Source of the DNA: CAZVIK01 sp964627045 | GTDB lineage: Bacteria; Acidobacteriota; Terriglobia; Bryobacterales; Bryobacteraceae | Reading direction: 5' to 3' | Length of the DNA stretch: 17,814 nucleotides | Assembly (NCBI GenBank): GCA_964627045.1 | Contig: CAZVIK010000067.1 | Coordinates: 1-17,814, forward strand | Shown here: piece by piece, positions 7,060 to 14,478 of the stretch | Layout of the letters: each line of letters begins with the position of its first letter | How positions within the stretch are numbered: position 1 is the first letter of the stretch | Made by a program: the position numbers and the translations under genes | The notes under the pieces: model-generated | What the model saw: the letters and a program-made list of their open reading frames with translations, nothing else | The model's database searches: none | Told to the model about the DNA's origin: nothing

Positions 7060-8640
7060 ATGAGCGCGCAGACCGGCACCGGCCCCCGGCCGCTTCCGCC
7101 GTTCGCCAACGAAGCCTACACCGATTTCTCCCTGCCCGCCAACCGTGCCGCCATGGAAAGTGCCCTGGGGGCGGTGCGCGGTCAGTTCGGCCGCACCTAT
7201 GACCTCCTGGTGGATGGCCGGCGGCTCCAGGGTCCGGCCACCTTCGCCTCGCTCAATCCGTCGGTTACCAGCCAGACCGTCGGTTTCCACCAGATGGCCT
7301 CCGAGGACCAGGCGGTTCGCGCCGTCGAGGCCGCCGACGCCTTCTTCCCCGAATGGAGCCGCACGCCGGCCGAAGAGCGATGCCGTCTCCTCCTCCGCGC
7401 CGCGGCGTTGATTCGCGCCCGCAAGCTGGAGTTCGACGCCTGGCTGGTCCACGAGGCGGGCAAGACCTGGCCCGAAGCCGACGCCGACGTCAGCGAGGCC
7501 ATCGACTTCTGCGAATACTACGCCCGCCAGATGCTGCGCCTCGCCGGAGCGCACCCCATGCTGCACCTTGCCGGGGAACGCGACGAGCTCTTCTATATCC
7601 CTCTCGGTGCGTGCGTGGTCATCGCCCCCTGGAACTTCCCGCTGGCGATTCTCGCCGGTATGACCGTCGCGGCGCTGGTGGCCGGCAACACCGCCGTCGT
7701 CAAACCGTCCAGCGACACCCCCACCATCGCCGCCAAGTTCGCCGAGGTGCTTTTGGAAGCCGGCTTCCCCGCGCGCAGCTTCTCGCTGCTCACCGGCGCG
7801 GGCTCCATCGTCGGCGACACCCTGGTGCGCCACCCCCGCACCCGCATGATCTGTTTCACCGGCTCGCGCGACGTCGGCCTGCGCATCAACGAATTGGCGG
7901 CCCGGCCCCAGCCCGGCCAGATTTGGATCAAGCGCGTCGTCGCCGAGATGGGCGGCAAGGACGCCATCGTCGTCGACAGCGAGGCGGACCTGGATTCGGC
8001 CGTCTCGGGCGTCGTGGTTTCCGCCTTCGGCTACCAGGGGCAGAAGTGTTCGGCCTGCTCCCGCGCCATCGTCGATGCAGCCGTCTATGACGAGTTCATC
8101 GAGCGCCTGAAGGCGAAAGTGGACGCCATCCGCGTCGGCCCCGCCGAGGACCCGGACAACTACATGGGCCCCGTCATCAGCCAGAGCGCGCTCTCCAAGA
8201 TCCTCGGCTACATCGAGATTGGTAAGCGCGAGGGACGCCTGATCTCGGGCGGCGGCCCGGTTCCGGAGGGCGGTTACTTCCTCCGGCCCGTCGTGTTGGC
8301 CGACGTCGACCCCGGCGCCCGCGTCTTCCAGGAGGAGATCTTCGGCCCGGTCCTGTCCATTACCCGCGCGCGCGGCTTCGACCACGCCCTCGCGCTCGCC
8401 AACCACTCCGAGTACGGCCTCACCGGAGCTGTCTTTACCACCAACCCGGCCAAACTCGCCCTGGCGCGCGACCGCTTCCACGTCGGCAATCTCTATTTGA
8501 ACCGCAAGTGCACCGGAGCGATGGTGGGCGCCCACCCGTTCGGCGGCTTCAATATGTCGGGGACTGACTCGAAGGCCGGCGGTCCCGACTATATGCTCCA
8601 GTTCTTGCAGGCTAAGTCCATCGCCGAAAAGCTGGCCTGA
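7060..8640 (+). CDS. pruA: L-glutamate gamma-semialdehyde dehydrogenase (1-pyrroline-5-carboxylate dehydrogenase)
   Basis: This enzyme oxidises glutamate gamma-semialdehyde (in equilibrium with pyrroline-5-carboxylate) to glutamate with NAD+, the second step of proline breakdown, in the cytoplasm. The 526-residue length fits the stand-alone enzyme (RocA/PruA type, about 515-540), without the proline dehydrogenase half found in fused PutA. Aldehyde dehydrogenase motifs are complete: APWNFPLAI with Asn192, the nucleotide-binding FTGSRDVG (266-273), the general base Glu296 in AEMGGKD, and the catalytic Cys330 in GYQGQKCSACSR. The C-terminal PFGGFNMSGTDSKAGGPDY is typical of this subfamily. The ATG is preceded by AAGGGAGG (7045-7052). 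No proline dehydrogenase gene is in the window, so the partner enzyme must lie elsewhere. No clear terminator follows. Confidence 0.93.
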   Translation: MSAQTGTGPRPLPPFANEAYTDFSLPANRAAMESALGAVRGQFGRTYDLLVDGRRLQGPATFASLNPSVTSQTVGFHQMASEDQAVRAVEAADAFFPEWSRTPAEERCRLLLRAAALIRARKLEFDAWLVHEAGKTWPEADADVSEAIDFCEYYARQMLRLAGAHPMLHLAGERDELFYIPLGACVVIAPWNFPLAILAGMTVAALVAGNTAVVKPSSDTPTIAAKFAEVLLEAGFPARSFSLLTGAGSIVGDTLVRHPRTRMICFTGSRDVGLRINELAARPQPGQIWIKRVVAEMGGKDAIVVDSEADLDSAVSGVVVSAFGYQGQKCSACSRAIVDAAVYDEFIERLKAKVDAIRVGPAEDPDNYMGPVISQSALSKILGYIEIGKREGRLISGGGPVPEGGYFLRPVVLADVDPGARVFQEEIFGPVLSITRARGFDHALALANHSEYGLTGAVFTTNPAKLALARDRFHVGNLYLNRKCTGAMVGAHPFGGFNMSGTDSKAGGPDYMLQFLQAKSIAEKLA

Positions 8641-8714
8641 CTTCGTCCCGGCGCCTTCGCTTGAAGTCCGCCCGGTGGCGCACGCACCCGTGGCGTCGCC
8701 CTGCCTGCGCTTCG

Positions 8715-8724
8715 NNNNNNNNNN
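8715..8724. other. Assembly gap (10 N)
   Basis: Ten undetermined bases of the kind used as a fixed-length placeholder; the true missing length is unknown. It lies close to a cluster of short repeats, which may be why assembly broke here. Confidence 0.95.
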
Positions 8725-8769
8725 CAAGGGCTCGGCGCCGCCAAGCCCACGACGGCGGCACTTCTTGGT

Positions 8770-8849
8770 GGGGCGGCCCTCCGCCCCCCGCGCCGGATTC
8801 TTGTTTGTGGGGCAGCCCTTCCGGGCTGCGGCAGGGCTTTCCAGCCCTG
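8770..8849. repeat. Cluster of three GC-rich hairpins (REP-like)
   Basis: Three perfect 7-bp stems with 4-nt loops follow one another: GGGGCGG-CCCT-CCGCCCC (8770-8787), GCAGCCC-TTCC-GGGCTGC (8812-8829) and CAGGGCT-TTCC-AGCCCTG (8832-8849). The first two share the lead-in GTGGGGC. The stems differ in sequence while the geometry stays the same. Similar hairpins occur near 9978 and near 17650-17689. Confidence 0.75.
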
Positions 8850-8864
8850 TCTTCCGCGCTCCTC

Positions 8865-8974
8865 ACCGTGATATGCTGAGATTGCCCCGATGAGAAGGGG
8901 ACCAAGACGGTACAAACCTAGGGTCAATTCCGATTGACGCGGCGAAGGGGGTCGGGGATTTCCCGGCCCCCTTC
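8865..8974 (+). ncRNA. Candidate small structured RNA with terminator-like end
   Basis: A string of local structures lies in an otherwise empty stretch. CCCC/GGGG (8885-8888 with 8897-8900) is enclosed by ACCGT/ACGGT (8865-8869 with 8907-8911). GTCAAT-TCCG-ATTGAC follows (8923-8938), then the 13-bp hairpin at 8944-8974. A possible -10 box TATGCT at 8872-8877 would start RNA near 8884, which would exclude the enclosing stem, so either that promoter or that stem is wrong. No known RNA family was recognised. It could instead be the leader of the DUF3592-like gene, or simply a terminator region. Confidence 0.3.
8944..8974 (+). terminator. Strong terminator-like hairpin
   Basis: A 13-bp stem (8944-8956 paired with 8962-8974, one G-T pair, loop GATTT) is followed by CCATCTGT rather than a clean T run. 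It is the most stable hairpin seen between the dehydrogenase gene and the DUF3592-like gene, and would end either the dehydrogenase transcript or the candidate small RNA. Confidence 0.5.
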
Positions 8975-9066
8975 CCATCTGTAGCGCACGGCTTCCGGCC
9001 GCCACCGGCCCCGGCTTGATACCATGTTTTCAGCCGCCGTTTCGTCCGGCGGAGCGAGAACCTCCT

Positions 9067-9480
9067 GTGAGTTCACTGTTGGGAATGGCGCCCGTCCCGC
9101 TGGCGTTGGGCTTGGTCGCGGCCGCCGGCGTGACGGCGGTGTGCATCGCCATCGGCCGGCGCCCGTCGGAGGCCGCCCGTGAGAAGAAGCGCCGCCTGGC
9201 CATCAGCGCCCGCGGGCGTATGGCCGACGCCGTGGTCGAGGACGTTCGCGACGACGAGTTGTTTTACTCCTACGATGTGCGCGGCGTCCACTACGCGGCC
9301 TCTCAAAACATCGCCGCCATCCGCGCCTGTCTCCCCGAGGGCGATGTGACCCTGATCGGCCCCGCCACGGTGAAGTATCACCCCTCGAACCCGGCCAATT
9401 CGATCCTGCTGGCCGAGGATTGGTCCGGACTGCGCGCCTCTTCGCCGGCGCGCGCCCTGCACGCGGCTCAAGGGGGATGA
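9067..9480 (+). CDS. DUF3592-like membrane-anchored protein
   Basis: The protein has one N-terminal hydrophobic helix (about residues 8-29, VPLALGLVAAAGVTAVCIAI). A short basic stretch and a beta-rich domain with LFYSYDVRGVHYAAS and GPATVKYHPSNPANSILL follow. The pairing 'Y.Y.v.G..Y' with 'v.Y.P.nP..s.L' is the pattern of DUF3592 proteins, a family without known function. The start is uncertain: GTG at 9067 gives 137 residues with GGAG (9051-9054) upstream, ATG at 9085 would give 131, and a TTG at 9016 is possible but lacks a ribosome site. The stop overlaps the first possible ATG of the next gene, so the two are probably co-translated. Confidence 0.7.
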   Translation: MSSLLGMAPVPLALGLVAAAGVTAVCIAIGRRPSEAAREKKRRLAISARGRMADAVVEDVRDDELFYSYDVRGVHYAASQNIAAIRACLPEGDVTLIGPATVKYHPSNPANSILLAEDWSGLRASSPARALHAAQGG

Positions 9481-9488
9481 CGCCGGCC

Positions 9489-9881
9489 ATGCGCTCGAAT
9501 CGGAATCCGTGGCCAATCGTTCTGGCGGCGTGCGCGCTGGTTGGCGCCGTCCTGGGAGCCTATGCCGCCTCCAAGGCGCTCCAGAAGCCCCGTAGCGTGA
9601 TCCAGGTGGTCACCATCCGCTGGTCGGCTGCCGCCTCGCCCGAGTTGCGCCGCGCCGCGCTCGAGGGCATCGAAAAACTCGCCGAAGAGGTCCCCGGCGT
9701 CAGAAGCGTCTGGATGCGTTCGCTGCGGGTCCAGCCCCGCGATCACATGAGCGCCTATGCGCTCGAGTTTGAGGACCAGGCCGCAGCCGAACGATTCGCC
9801 CGCCACCCGGCGCACGACGCCTGGAACAAGTCCTTCCTCTATCTGGTGGATGAAACCCACACGCAACAAGTGACCAACTAG
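9489..9881 (+). CDS. Membrane-anchored Dabb-like (stress-responsive A/B barrel) protein
   Basis: The 130-residue product has an N-terminal hydrophobic segment (about 8-25) followed by a domain resembling the dimeric alpha-beta barrel (Dabb) family. Seen in order are VVTIRWSAAASPE, a helix LEGIEKLAEEVPGVRSV, YALEFEDQAAAERFARHPAHDAW, and a short end. The HPAH element and the 'iRW...a' strand fit Dabb. Members are often soluble dimers of uncertain role, so the TM or signal anchor is unusual. Start choices are ATG 9489 (AGGGGG about 12 nt upstream) or ATG 9477, which overlaps the stop of the previous gene as ATGA but touches the purine run. The family call is moderately sure; the function is unknown. 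Confidence 0.65.
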   Translation: MRSNRNPWPIVLAACALVGAVLGAYAASKALQKPRSVIQVVTIRWSAAASPELRRAALEGIEKLAEEVPGVRSVWMRSLRVQPRDHMSAYALEFEDQAAAERFARHPAHDAWNKSFLYLVDETHTQQVTN

Positions 9882-10070
9882 CCGCCGCCACCTCTTTCCC
9901 CGCAATCTACGTCGCGCACGCACTCCGGCGTGCTGCGCCGCCACTTCTGGCAGACGCCCGGCGTGGGGGGACCCGGAGCCGCCGTTGCCGGCGGCCCGCC
10001 ATCCCCTGTGGGTTCCCTACTGGAGCTTGGTTGCCCCGGAAGCGGGGCGCTGCTGCCCGGCCCGCCCGAT
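9882..10070. other. Convergent intergenic region with three hairpins
   Basis: Between the ends of the plus-strand Dabb-like gene and the minus-strand cold-shock gene are three inverted repeats: GCACGC/GCGTGC (9916-9933), GCCGCCG-TTGC-CGGCGGC (9978-9995) and GCCCCG-GAAG-CGGGGC (10033-10048). They could serve as two-way terminators, although no T-rich tails follow. The middle one has the same 7-bp stem and 4-nt loop as the hairpins at 8770-8849. Confidence 0.5.
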
Positions 10071-10274
10071 TCAGACCCGCTGGACGTTTTCGGCCTGCAA
10101 TCCCTTGGGGCCCTGTTTGACCTCGAACTCGACTTCCGCTCCTTCATCCAGGGTCCGGTAGCCATCCATCGCGATGGAGGTATGATGCACGAATACGTCT
10201 TCGCCGTTCGCCCTCTGGATGAATCCGTAGCCTTTGGCGGAATTAAACCACTTCACTACGCCTTTCTCTTTCAC
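10071..10274 (-). CDS. Cold-shock domain protein (CspA family)
   Basis: This 67-residue single-stranded nucleic-acid-binding protein has the standard cold-shock fold. It carries the RNA-binding motifs KGYGFI (15-20) and DVFVHH (26-31), opens with KGVVKWFNSAKG, and closes with GPKGLQAENVQ. Such proteins act as RNA chaperones in the cytoplasm. The start is GTG at 10274, 8 nt after AGGAG (10287-10283), which gives the canonical family length; a longer frame upstream would add about 22 unrelated residues. It lies 108 nt after the lptG stop on the same strand and has its own promoter at 10312-10340. One chromosome usually has several csp copies, so no specific symbol is given. Confidence 0.95.
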   Translation of the reverse strand: MKEKGVVKWFNSAKGYGFIQRANGEDVFVHHTSIAMDGYRTLDEGAEVEFEVKQGPKGLQAENVQRV

Positions 10275-10311
10275 TTCCCTGGCTCCTATGAAGAAAAATA
10301 CTTCGTCGAAA

Positions 10312-10340
10312 ATTCTCGCAGAACCCCGCGCCGCGGTCAA
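10312..10340 (-). promoter_or_regulatory. Sigma70-like promoter of the cold-shock gene
   Basis: On the minus strand TTGACC (10340-10335), a 17-nt spacer and GAGAAT (10317-10312) place the RNA start near 10305, giving a leader of about 30 nt. The leader is A/T-rich compared with its surroundings (AGTATTTTTCTTCAT) and carries the AGGAG ribosome site. Confidence 0.6.
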
Positions 10341-10382
10341 GCGCCGCCCGCCGCGCCGCCGGATTGCCGTGGAGCCTGCGGC

Positions 10383-11505
10383 CTACGTCTTCAGCCGCGT
10401 CATCAAGTAGGCGCCCGCCAGAAGAAAGATCGCGTTCGGCGCCCAGGCCGCCGCCGCCGCCGGCAACTGGTTGATATTCCCAATCTGCTCGAACAGTTGC
10501 GTCACGCTCCAGTAGGCGATGGCGATTCCGAAGCTCACCCCCACCCCCGCCAGCGCGCCCCGGCTCTCGGTCAGGAAAGAAAACGGCACGGCGATCAACG
10601 CCAGCACCAGCGCGAACATCGGCGCCGAGAACTTCTTGAAGTACTGAATCCGCAACTGGACCGTGTTGAAGCCGCTCTGCCGCAACTCGGCGATGTAATC
10701 GGCCAGCTCGCGGAAGTTCATCTGCTTGTCCTGCTTCACTTCCTTCATGAAGTAGCCGGGCGGCTCGTCCAGTTCCGGGAACGTGCGCGTCTGGAACGGC
10801 TCGTAGCGCTTCTCCCGCGCGTTTTCCAGGTCGCGGACCCAGCCGCGTTCGAACACCCAGGCCTTCAGCGGACCGGACCAGTAGGCGCGGTCCGCCGAGA
10901 TGTGCCGCCGCAGGCTGAAGGACTCCGCGTCCAGCTCGTAGACGCTGACCCCGCCCATTACGCTGGCCGCCGCGTCGAAGTAGCGGTAGTAGTAGATCCG
11001 CGACTGGCGTCCGAAAATCCACTTGCGGTCCGGCCGCAGGTAGGTCTGCACCGGGCTTCCCTTGATCTCGGCGCGGATCGCGTCCTGCCGCCGGTTGGCC
11101 TCGGGCACATAGTAGTAGTCGAAGGCGAACAGCCCCGCGCCGATCGCCAGGCTCGCGATCATCACCGGCGCCGCCAGCCGGTGCAGGCTCACGCCGCAGG
11201 TCTTGAACGCCACGATCTCGTTGCGCTTGGCCAGCACCCCGAAAGTCACCAGCACCGCCACCATGGCGCTCAGAGGCGCCGAGTCGTAAATCACCATCGG
11301 GGCCAGGTAGAAAAGGTAGGTCGCCACCCGGCTCATCGGGATCTGGTTCTTGACGATGTCGCTCAACAACTCGAAGAACGTATAGACCTCGGTCATCAGG
11401 ACGAACGCCACCAGAAACACGCCGAAGTACAGCAGGTAGCTGGACAACACATAGGTGTCCACCAACTGCGGTAGCAACGGTAGGCGCAACCCTCCCAGTC
11501 CGTAC
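10383..11505 (-). CDS. lptG: LPS export permease LptG (5' end lost in assembly gap)
   Basis: LptG is one of the two inner-membrane permeases of the LptB2FG transporter, which extracts lipopolysaccharide from the inner membrane for transfer to the outer membrane. About 373 residues are visible. The first helices follow LVDTYVLSSYLLYFGVFL, then the coupling-helix region (VLAKRNEIVAFKTCGVSLHRL), a periplasmic jellyroll-like part with YYYRYFDAAA and AYWSGPLKAWVFERGW, and final helices ending PNAIFLLAGAYLMTRLKT. No ATG is seen near the expected start; the frame simply enters the N run at 11506. A start may lie in the gap, may be one of the TTG/GTG codons near 11489-11460, or may not exist if LptF and LptG are fused. 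It is the last gene of the tldD-tldE-lptF-lptG cluster. Confidence 0.88.
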
Positions 11506-11515
11506 NNNNNNNNNN
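11506..11515. other. Assembly gap (10 N) between lptF and lptG
   Basis: Ten undetermined bases, probably a fixed placeholder. They hide the end of lptF and the start of lptG. If the true gap length leaves remainder 2 on division by 3, and holds no stop, the two frames become one continuous reading frame. Confidence 0.95.
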
Positions 11516-12709
11516 GTTGGCTCCGCCCGGTCTCCACAGTCCCTGGAACCACCGGCCCGCCCGCACCAGCGCCGCCCGCACCGCCCCCACCATGTCGCGG
11601 TCGCCGGGCTTCTCCAGCCGTAGCAGCAAGACGCCCGCCAGCGCCGCCAGCACCGCGTTCGGCGTCCAGACGGCCGCCTCGGCCGGGAGCGTCCCCTGCT
11701 TGGCCAGGCCGATCAGGCTGATCAATCCCATGTAGTAGAGAAACGCCAGCAGCACCGTCGTCACGATCGCCGCGCTCTTTCCCGCTTTGCGCGACGACAG
11801 CCCCAGCGGCACCCCCAGCAGCGCCAGCAGCAGGCAGGCCAGCGGCAGCGCCAACCGCTGGTGCAACTCAATCCGCGCGTCCACCGACCCCCGCGCCAGC
11901 CCCGCCAGCGGCAACGTGTCGGTTTCGCGGAACGGCCTCGCCCGCCGCTCGGCCGGCGGCTGCGCCTCCAGCACCTGTTGCCCGCGCGGGAACGAGCTGT
12001 TGATATACTCCTCGGCCGCCCGCCCCACCTGGTGAGAACTGGCGTCGGTCATCGAAAGCTGTATCCGGTTGCGTTCGGTGTCGGCGACGGCCACCGCCTC
12101 CCGTGCCACCGTAACCACCGGCGATGGGCTGGCCTCGGCCGCCCCGGCCCGCCGCGCCGCCGACGGCCCCAGTTGCGCCAGGAACAGCTTCTTCCAATGG
12201 ACCACCGTGCCCGGCTCCACATCGGCCACAAACAGGATCGTATCGGGAAACTGCTCCTGGAACACGCGCGGTTCGATGTTGGCCGTCAACTGCTCGGCCG
12301 CCAGGTCGTTCACCACGCGGTAGGTCTCGCGGATGGCCCAAGGCGTCAGCCAGACCGAGCAGGCCGCCGTCAGCGCCACCCCGCCCAGCGCCAGCGCCAG
12401 CACCGGACGTAGAACGCGGCGCCCCGGAATCCCCGCCGCCCGCATCGCCGCCGTCTCCCCGTCGCCCGACATCCGGCTCAGCGCCAGCAGAACGCCCGCC
12501 AGTACCCCGATCGGAACCGTGAAGACCAGCGCCGGCGGCAGCACCAGCGCGAACAAGTAGACCACTTCGGCCGGCGGCGCCGAACTGCGCACCATCAGCT
12601 CGAAAAACTGGCCGATGCTGCGCAGGAACAATACGAAGGTGAACAGCAGCGCCCCCAGCCCGGTCGCCGACGCCGCTTCGAAGAAGATGGTCCGGCTCAG
12701 CAGTCCCAT
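11516..12709 (-). CDS. lptF: LPS export permease LptF (3' end lost in assembly gap)
   Basis: LptF is the partner of LptG in the LptB2FG lipopolysaccharide transporter of the inner membrane. The 398 visible residues show N-terminal helices, the coupling segment LSRMSGDGETAAMRAAGI, a periplasmic domain (about 125-270, e.g. EQFPDTILFVADVEPG), and C-terminal helices beginning LHQRLALPLACLLLALLGVPLGLSSR and ending VWTPNAVLAALAGVLLLRL. After the last helix an unusual basic tail of over 30 residues (EKPGDRDMVGAVRAALVRAGRWFQG...) runs into the N gap without a stop. Ordinary LptF ends near the last helix. The ATG lies 2 nt after the stop of the TldE-like gene, indicating translational coupling. Confidence 0.9.
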
Positions 12710-12711
12710 GC

Positions 12712-14478
12712 TCAGCGGCCCGCGCTGGTCGCCGGCGGCGGCGCCAGCGGGAACCGCGTCAGCTCGTCCTGCGCCCGCACCATTTGCAGCTCTTCGATGA
12801 GAATCCCCGGCGCGATGATGGAACTCTCGGCCACGAACGTGCCCGCCCCCAACAGGGCGAAGGCGGCCCCGTTTTCCAGATAGTCCAACACCGCCGGCTC
12901 GTCTCCCGCCGCCACGATGTCACGCAGGCTTCGTGCCGACAGATCGCGGAATCGCAGCCCGCGCACCAATTCTTCGCGCCCGTCCGGGTACACGCGATAG
13001 GCCAGCACCGGCAGGCTCACCACCCGCGACCCCCCGCCGTCCTGCGACATGCTGCGCAACAGCCGCTGCCCCTCGGCCAGCGACGCCGACGACGGAAAGT
13101 CCATCCGCCGGATCAGCATCCCGTAGGGCCGCCCCGCCTGCACCGCCATCTCGATCAGACGCTTCTTCAGTTCGGCCGCCGTCGATGTCCTCGACGCCCG
13201 TACAAACAGGTTGCCCGGCGCCGCCACGTTGGCGCCGAAGTTCCCCCGCAGCCGTGCCCTTCCGTTGGACGCGTTCACGCCGTTCACCGGTTGCCGCGTG
13301 CTCAAAAAACCCCGCAGAATCCCCTTCTCTACCAGCGTCAACGGCGACGGCGCCACGCCCTCCAGGTCCACTACGTAGTGCCCCAGCAGCCGCCGCCCGC
13401 CTTCCTGCTCGGCCGTCGGATCGTCGATCACGTCGATCCACTCCGGCAGTACGCGCGCGCCCACACGCCCTTCGAATTCACTCGGCGTCACCGCCAGGTT
13501 CATCCCCGCATCGGCCACCGGACGCCGCCTCACCACGAAACTGCGGCCCAGGGTCTCGGCCAGCAGTTGCGCTGCCGCTTCCGGCTCGAACAGTACCGGA
13601 CCGGTGTAGGGCTCGCCCACCGGCGCTTTGACCAGCGCCGTCAGGTTTTCGGCGACGTTCTGCACCGCCTGCCTCAGCGCCGCTTCCGCCGGAATGCCGG
13701 CCAGGTCCAGCGAGTGGAAACCCACCGCGTCGCGCAAAACCATGCCGTCGGGAGCCATCGCCGACGCCCGTACTTGGAAATGGGTCGAGCCTTCCGGAAC
13801 CCGCACCCTGGTGCCCTCGGAATTCGCCAGGTAATACTGGCCCTGTCCGTTCTGGAAATCGACCGACGATGCCAACACCGCCGGGTAATCGGCGAACACC
13901 GCCGACAGCCGCCGCAGCCGCGCCTTCCAGTCCTCCTCGTTCACGGCCTGGCGCGACGGCGTCAGCACCCGCGTTACCGGCTCCATCCGGAACAGGTCGG
14001 GAAGCTTCTCGGAAGCCGTCAGGTTCTTCTGCGCCGCCCGCTTCCGCGCCAGCGCCTCCAGCGCGCCTTTGTAGGCCGCGTCGGTCCCCAGCCAGAAGTA
14101 GTTCCGCAGGGCCATGTAGTCGTCGTCGATCGGGCAGGCCCCCTGATCGTAACGGCCCGCCAGCGGCATGTCGCTGTAAACGTAGTTCCCGCTGTCGTAC
14201 TCGTAGTCGCCCACGCGCACCTGAACGCGCGGCAGCCGCACCCGCGCCCGGTTGGAACCGTGGATCGCCCCCAGCGTGGCGCTGGCCGAAAAGTTCTCGA
14301 CCTCGTGGATGGCGTACTCGATGTAATAAGGCGGGTTCAGGTTTACCAGCCGCAGGCTGCGGCTCCGCTCCAGTTCGTCGCCGAGCGCCCGCAGCACCGT
14401 GTCCGGCGCGGCCGCCGTCTGGGCCAGCGCCGCGGGAGCCAGGCAGAGCCACAGCGCGGCGAATCTCCGGAGACTCAT
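12712..14478 (-). CDS. Exported TldE/PmbA-like protein (non-catalytic partner type)
   Basis: This 588-residue protein starts with a clear Sec signal peptide (RRFAALWLCLAPAALAQ, cleavage likely after ALA). It is homologous to its upstream neighbour along its length, but where that protein has the zinc motif HEIFGH this one reads LLAETLGR, so it lacks the metal-binding residues. That is how TldE/PmbA differs from TldD; the two form a heteromeric protease that degrades or trims peptides, e.g. in microcin B17 maturation. Other family features are NSEGTRVRVPEG, ASNGRARLRGNFGANV near the middle and VSLPVLAYRVYPDGREELVRG late. E. coli TldE is cytoplasmic and about 450 residues; this one is longer and secreted. 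ATG 14478 overlaps the upstream stop as ATGA, and lptF begins 2 nt after its end. Confidence 0.82.
   Translation of the reverse strand: MSLRRFAALWLCLAPAALAQTAAAPDTVLRALGDELERSRSLRLVNLNPPYYIEYAIHEVENFSASATLGAIHGSNRARVRLPRVQVRVGDYEYDSGNYVYSDMPLAGRYDQGACPIDDDYMALRNYFWLGTDAAYKGALEALARKRAAQKNLTASEKLPDLFRMEPVTRVLTPSRQAVNEEDWKARLRRLSAVFADYPAVLASSVDFQNGQGQYYLANSEGTRVRVPEGSTHFQVRASAMAPDGMVLRDAVGFHSLDLAGIPAEAALRQAVQNVAENLTALVKAPVGEPYTGPVLFEPEAAAQLLAETLGRSFVVRRRPVADAGMNLAVTPSEFEGRVGARVLPEWIDVIDDPTAEQEGGRRLLGHYVVDLEGVAPSPLTLVEKGILRGFLSTRQPVNGVNASNGRARLRGNFGANVAAPGNLFVRASRTSTAAELKKRLIEMAVQAGRPYGMLIRRMDFPSSASLAEGQRLLRSMSQDGGGSRVVSLPVLAYRVYPDGREELVRGLRFRDLSARSLRDIVAAGDEPAVLDYLENGAAFALLGAGTFVAESSIIAPGILIEELQMVRAQDELTRFPLAPPPATSAGR

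Larger units (their letters stand above)
8641..9066. other. Intergenic region: assembly gap, three hairpins, candidate small RNA
   Basis: No convincing protein-coding gene is seen in these 426 nt. The first 74 nt carry nothing recognisable. Then come ten N (8715-8724), a run of three GC hairpins (8770-8849), a possible small RNA (8865-8974) that ends in a strong hairpin, and about 90 nt that probably hold the promoter and leader of the DUF3592-like gene. The reading frames crossing the N run are out-of-frame noise. Confidence 0.7.

Noticed and set aside
6955..8727. A 590-codon minus-strand frame opposite the P5C dehydrogenase gene
   Set aside because: It is antisense to a complete aldehyde dehydrogenase, crosses the N run and has a composition typical of a shadow frame (Gly, Ala, Asp, Val repeats without motifs).
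8875..8881. GCTGAGA, a motif of TPP riboswitches
   Set aside because: The rest of the TPP aptamer (the CCTGATCTGG-type core) is absent and no thiamine gene follows.
8897..8911. GGGGACCAAGACGGT, slightly like the guanidine-III riboswitch core
   Set aside because: The partner strand and conserved first half of that riboswitch are missing, and no guanidine-related gene follows.
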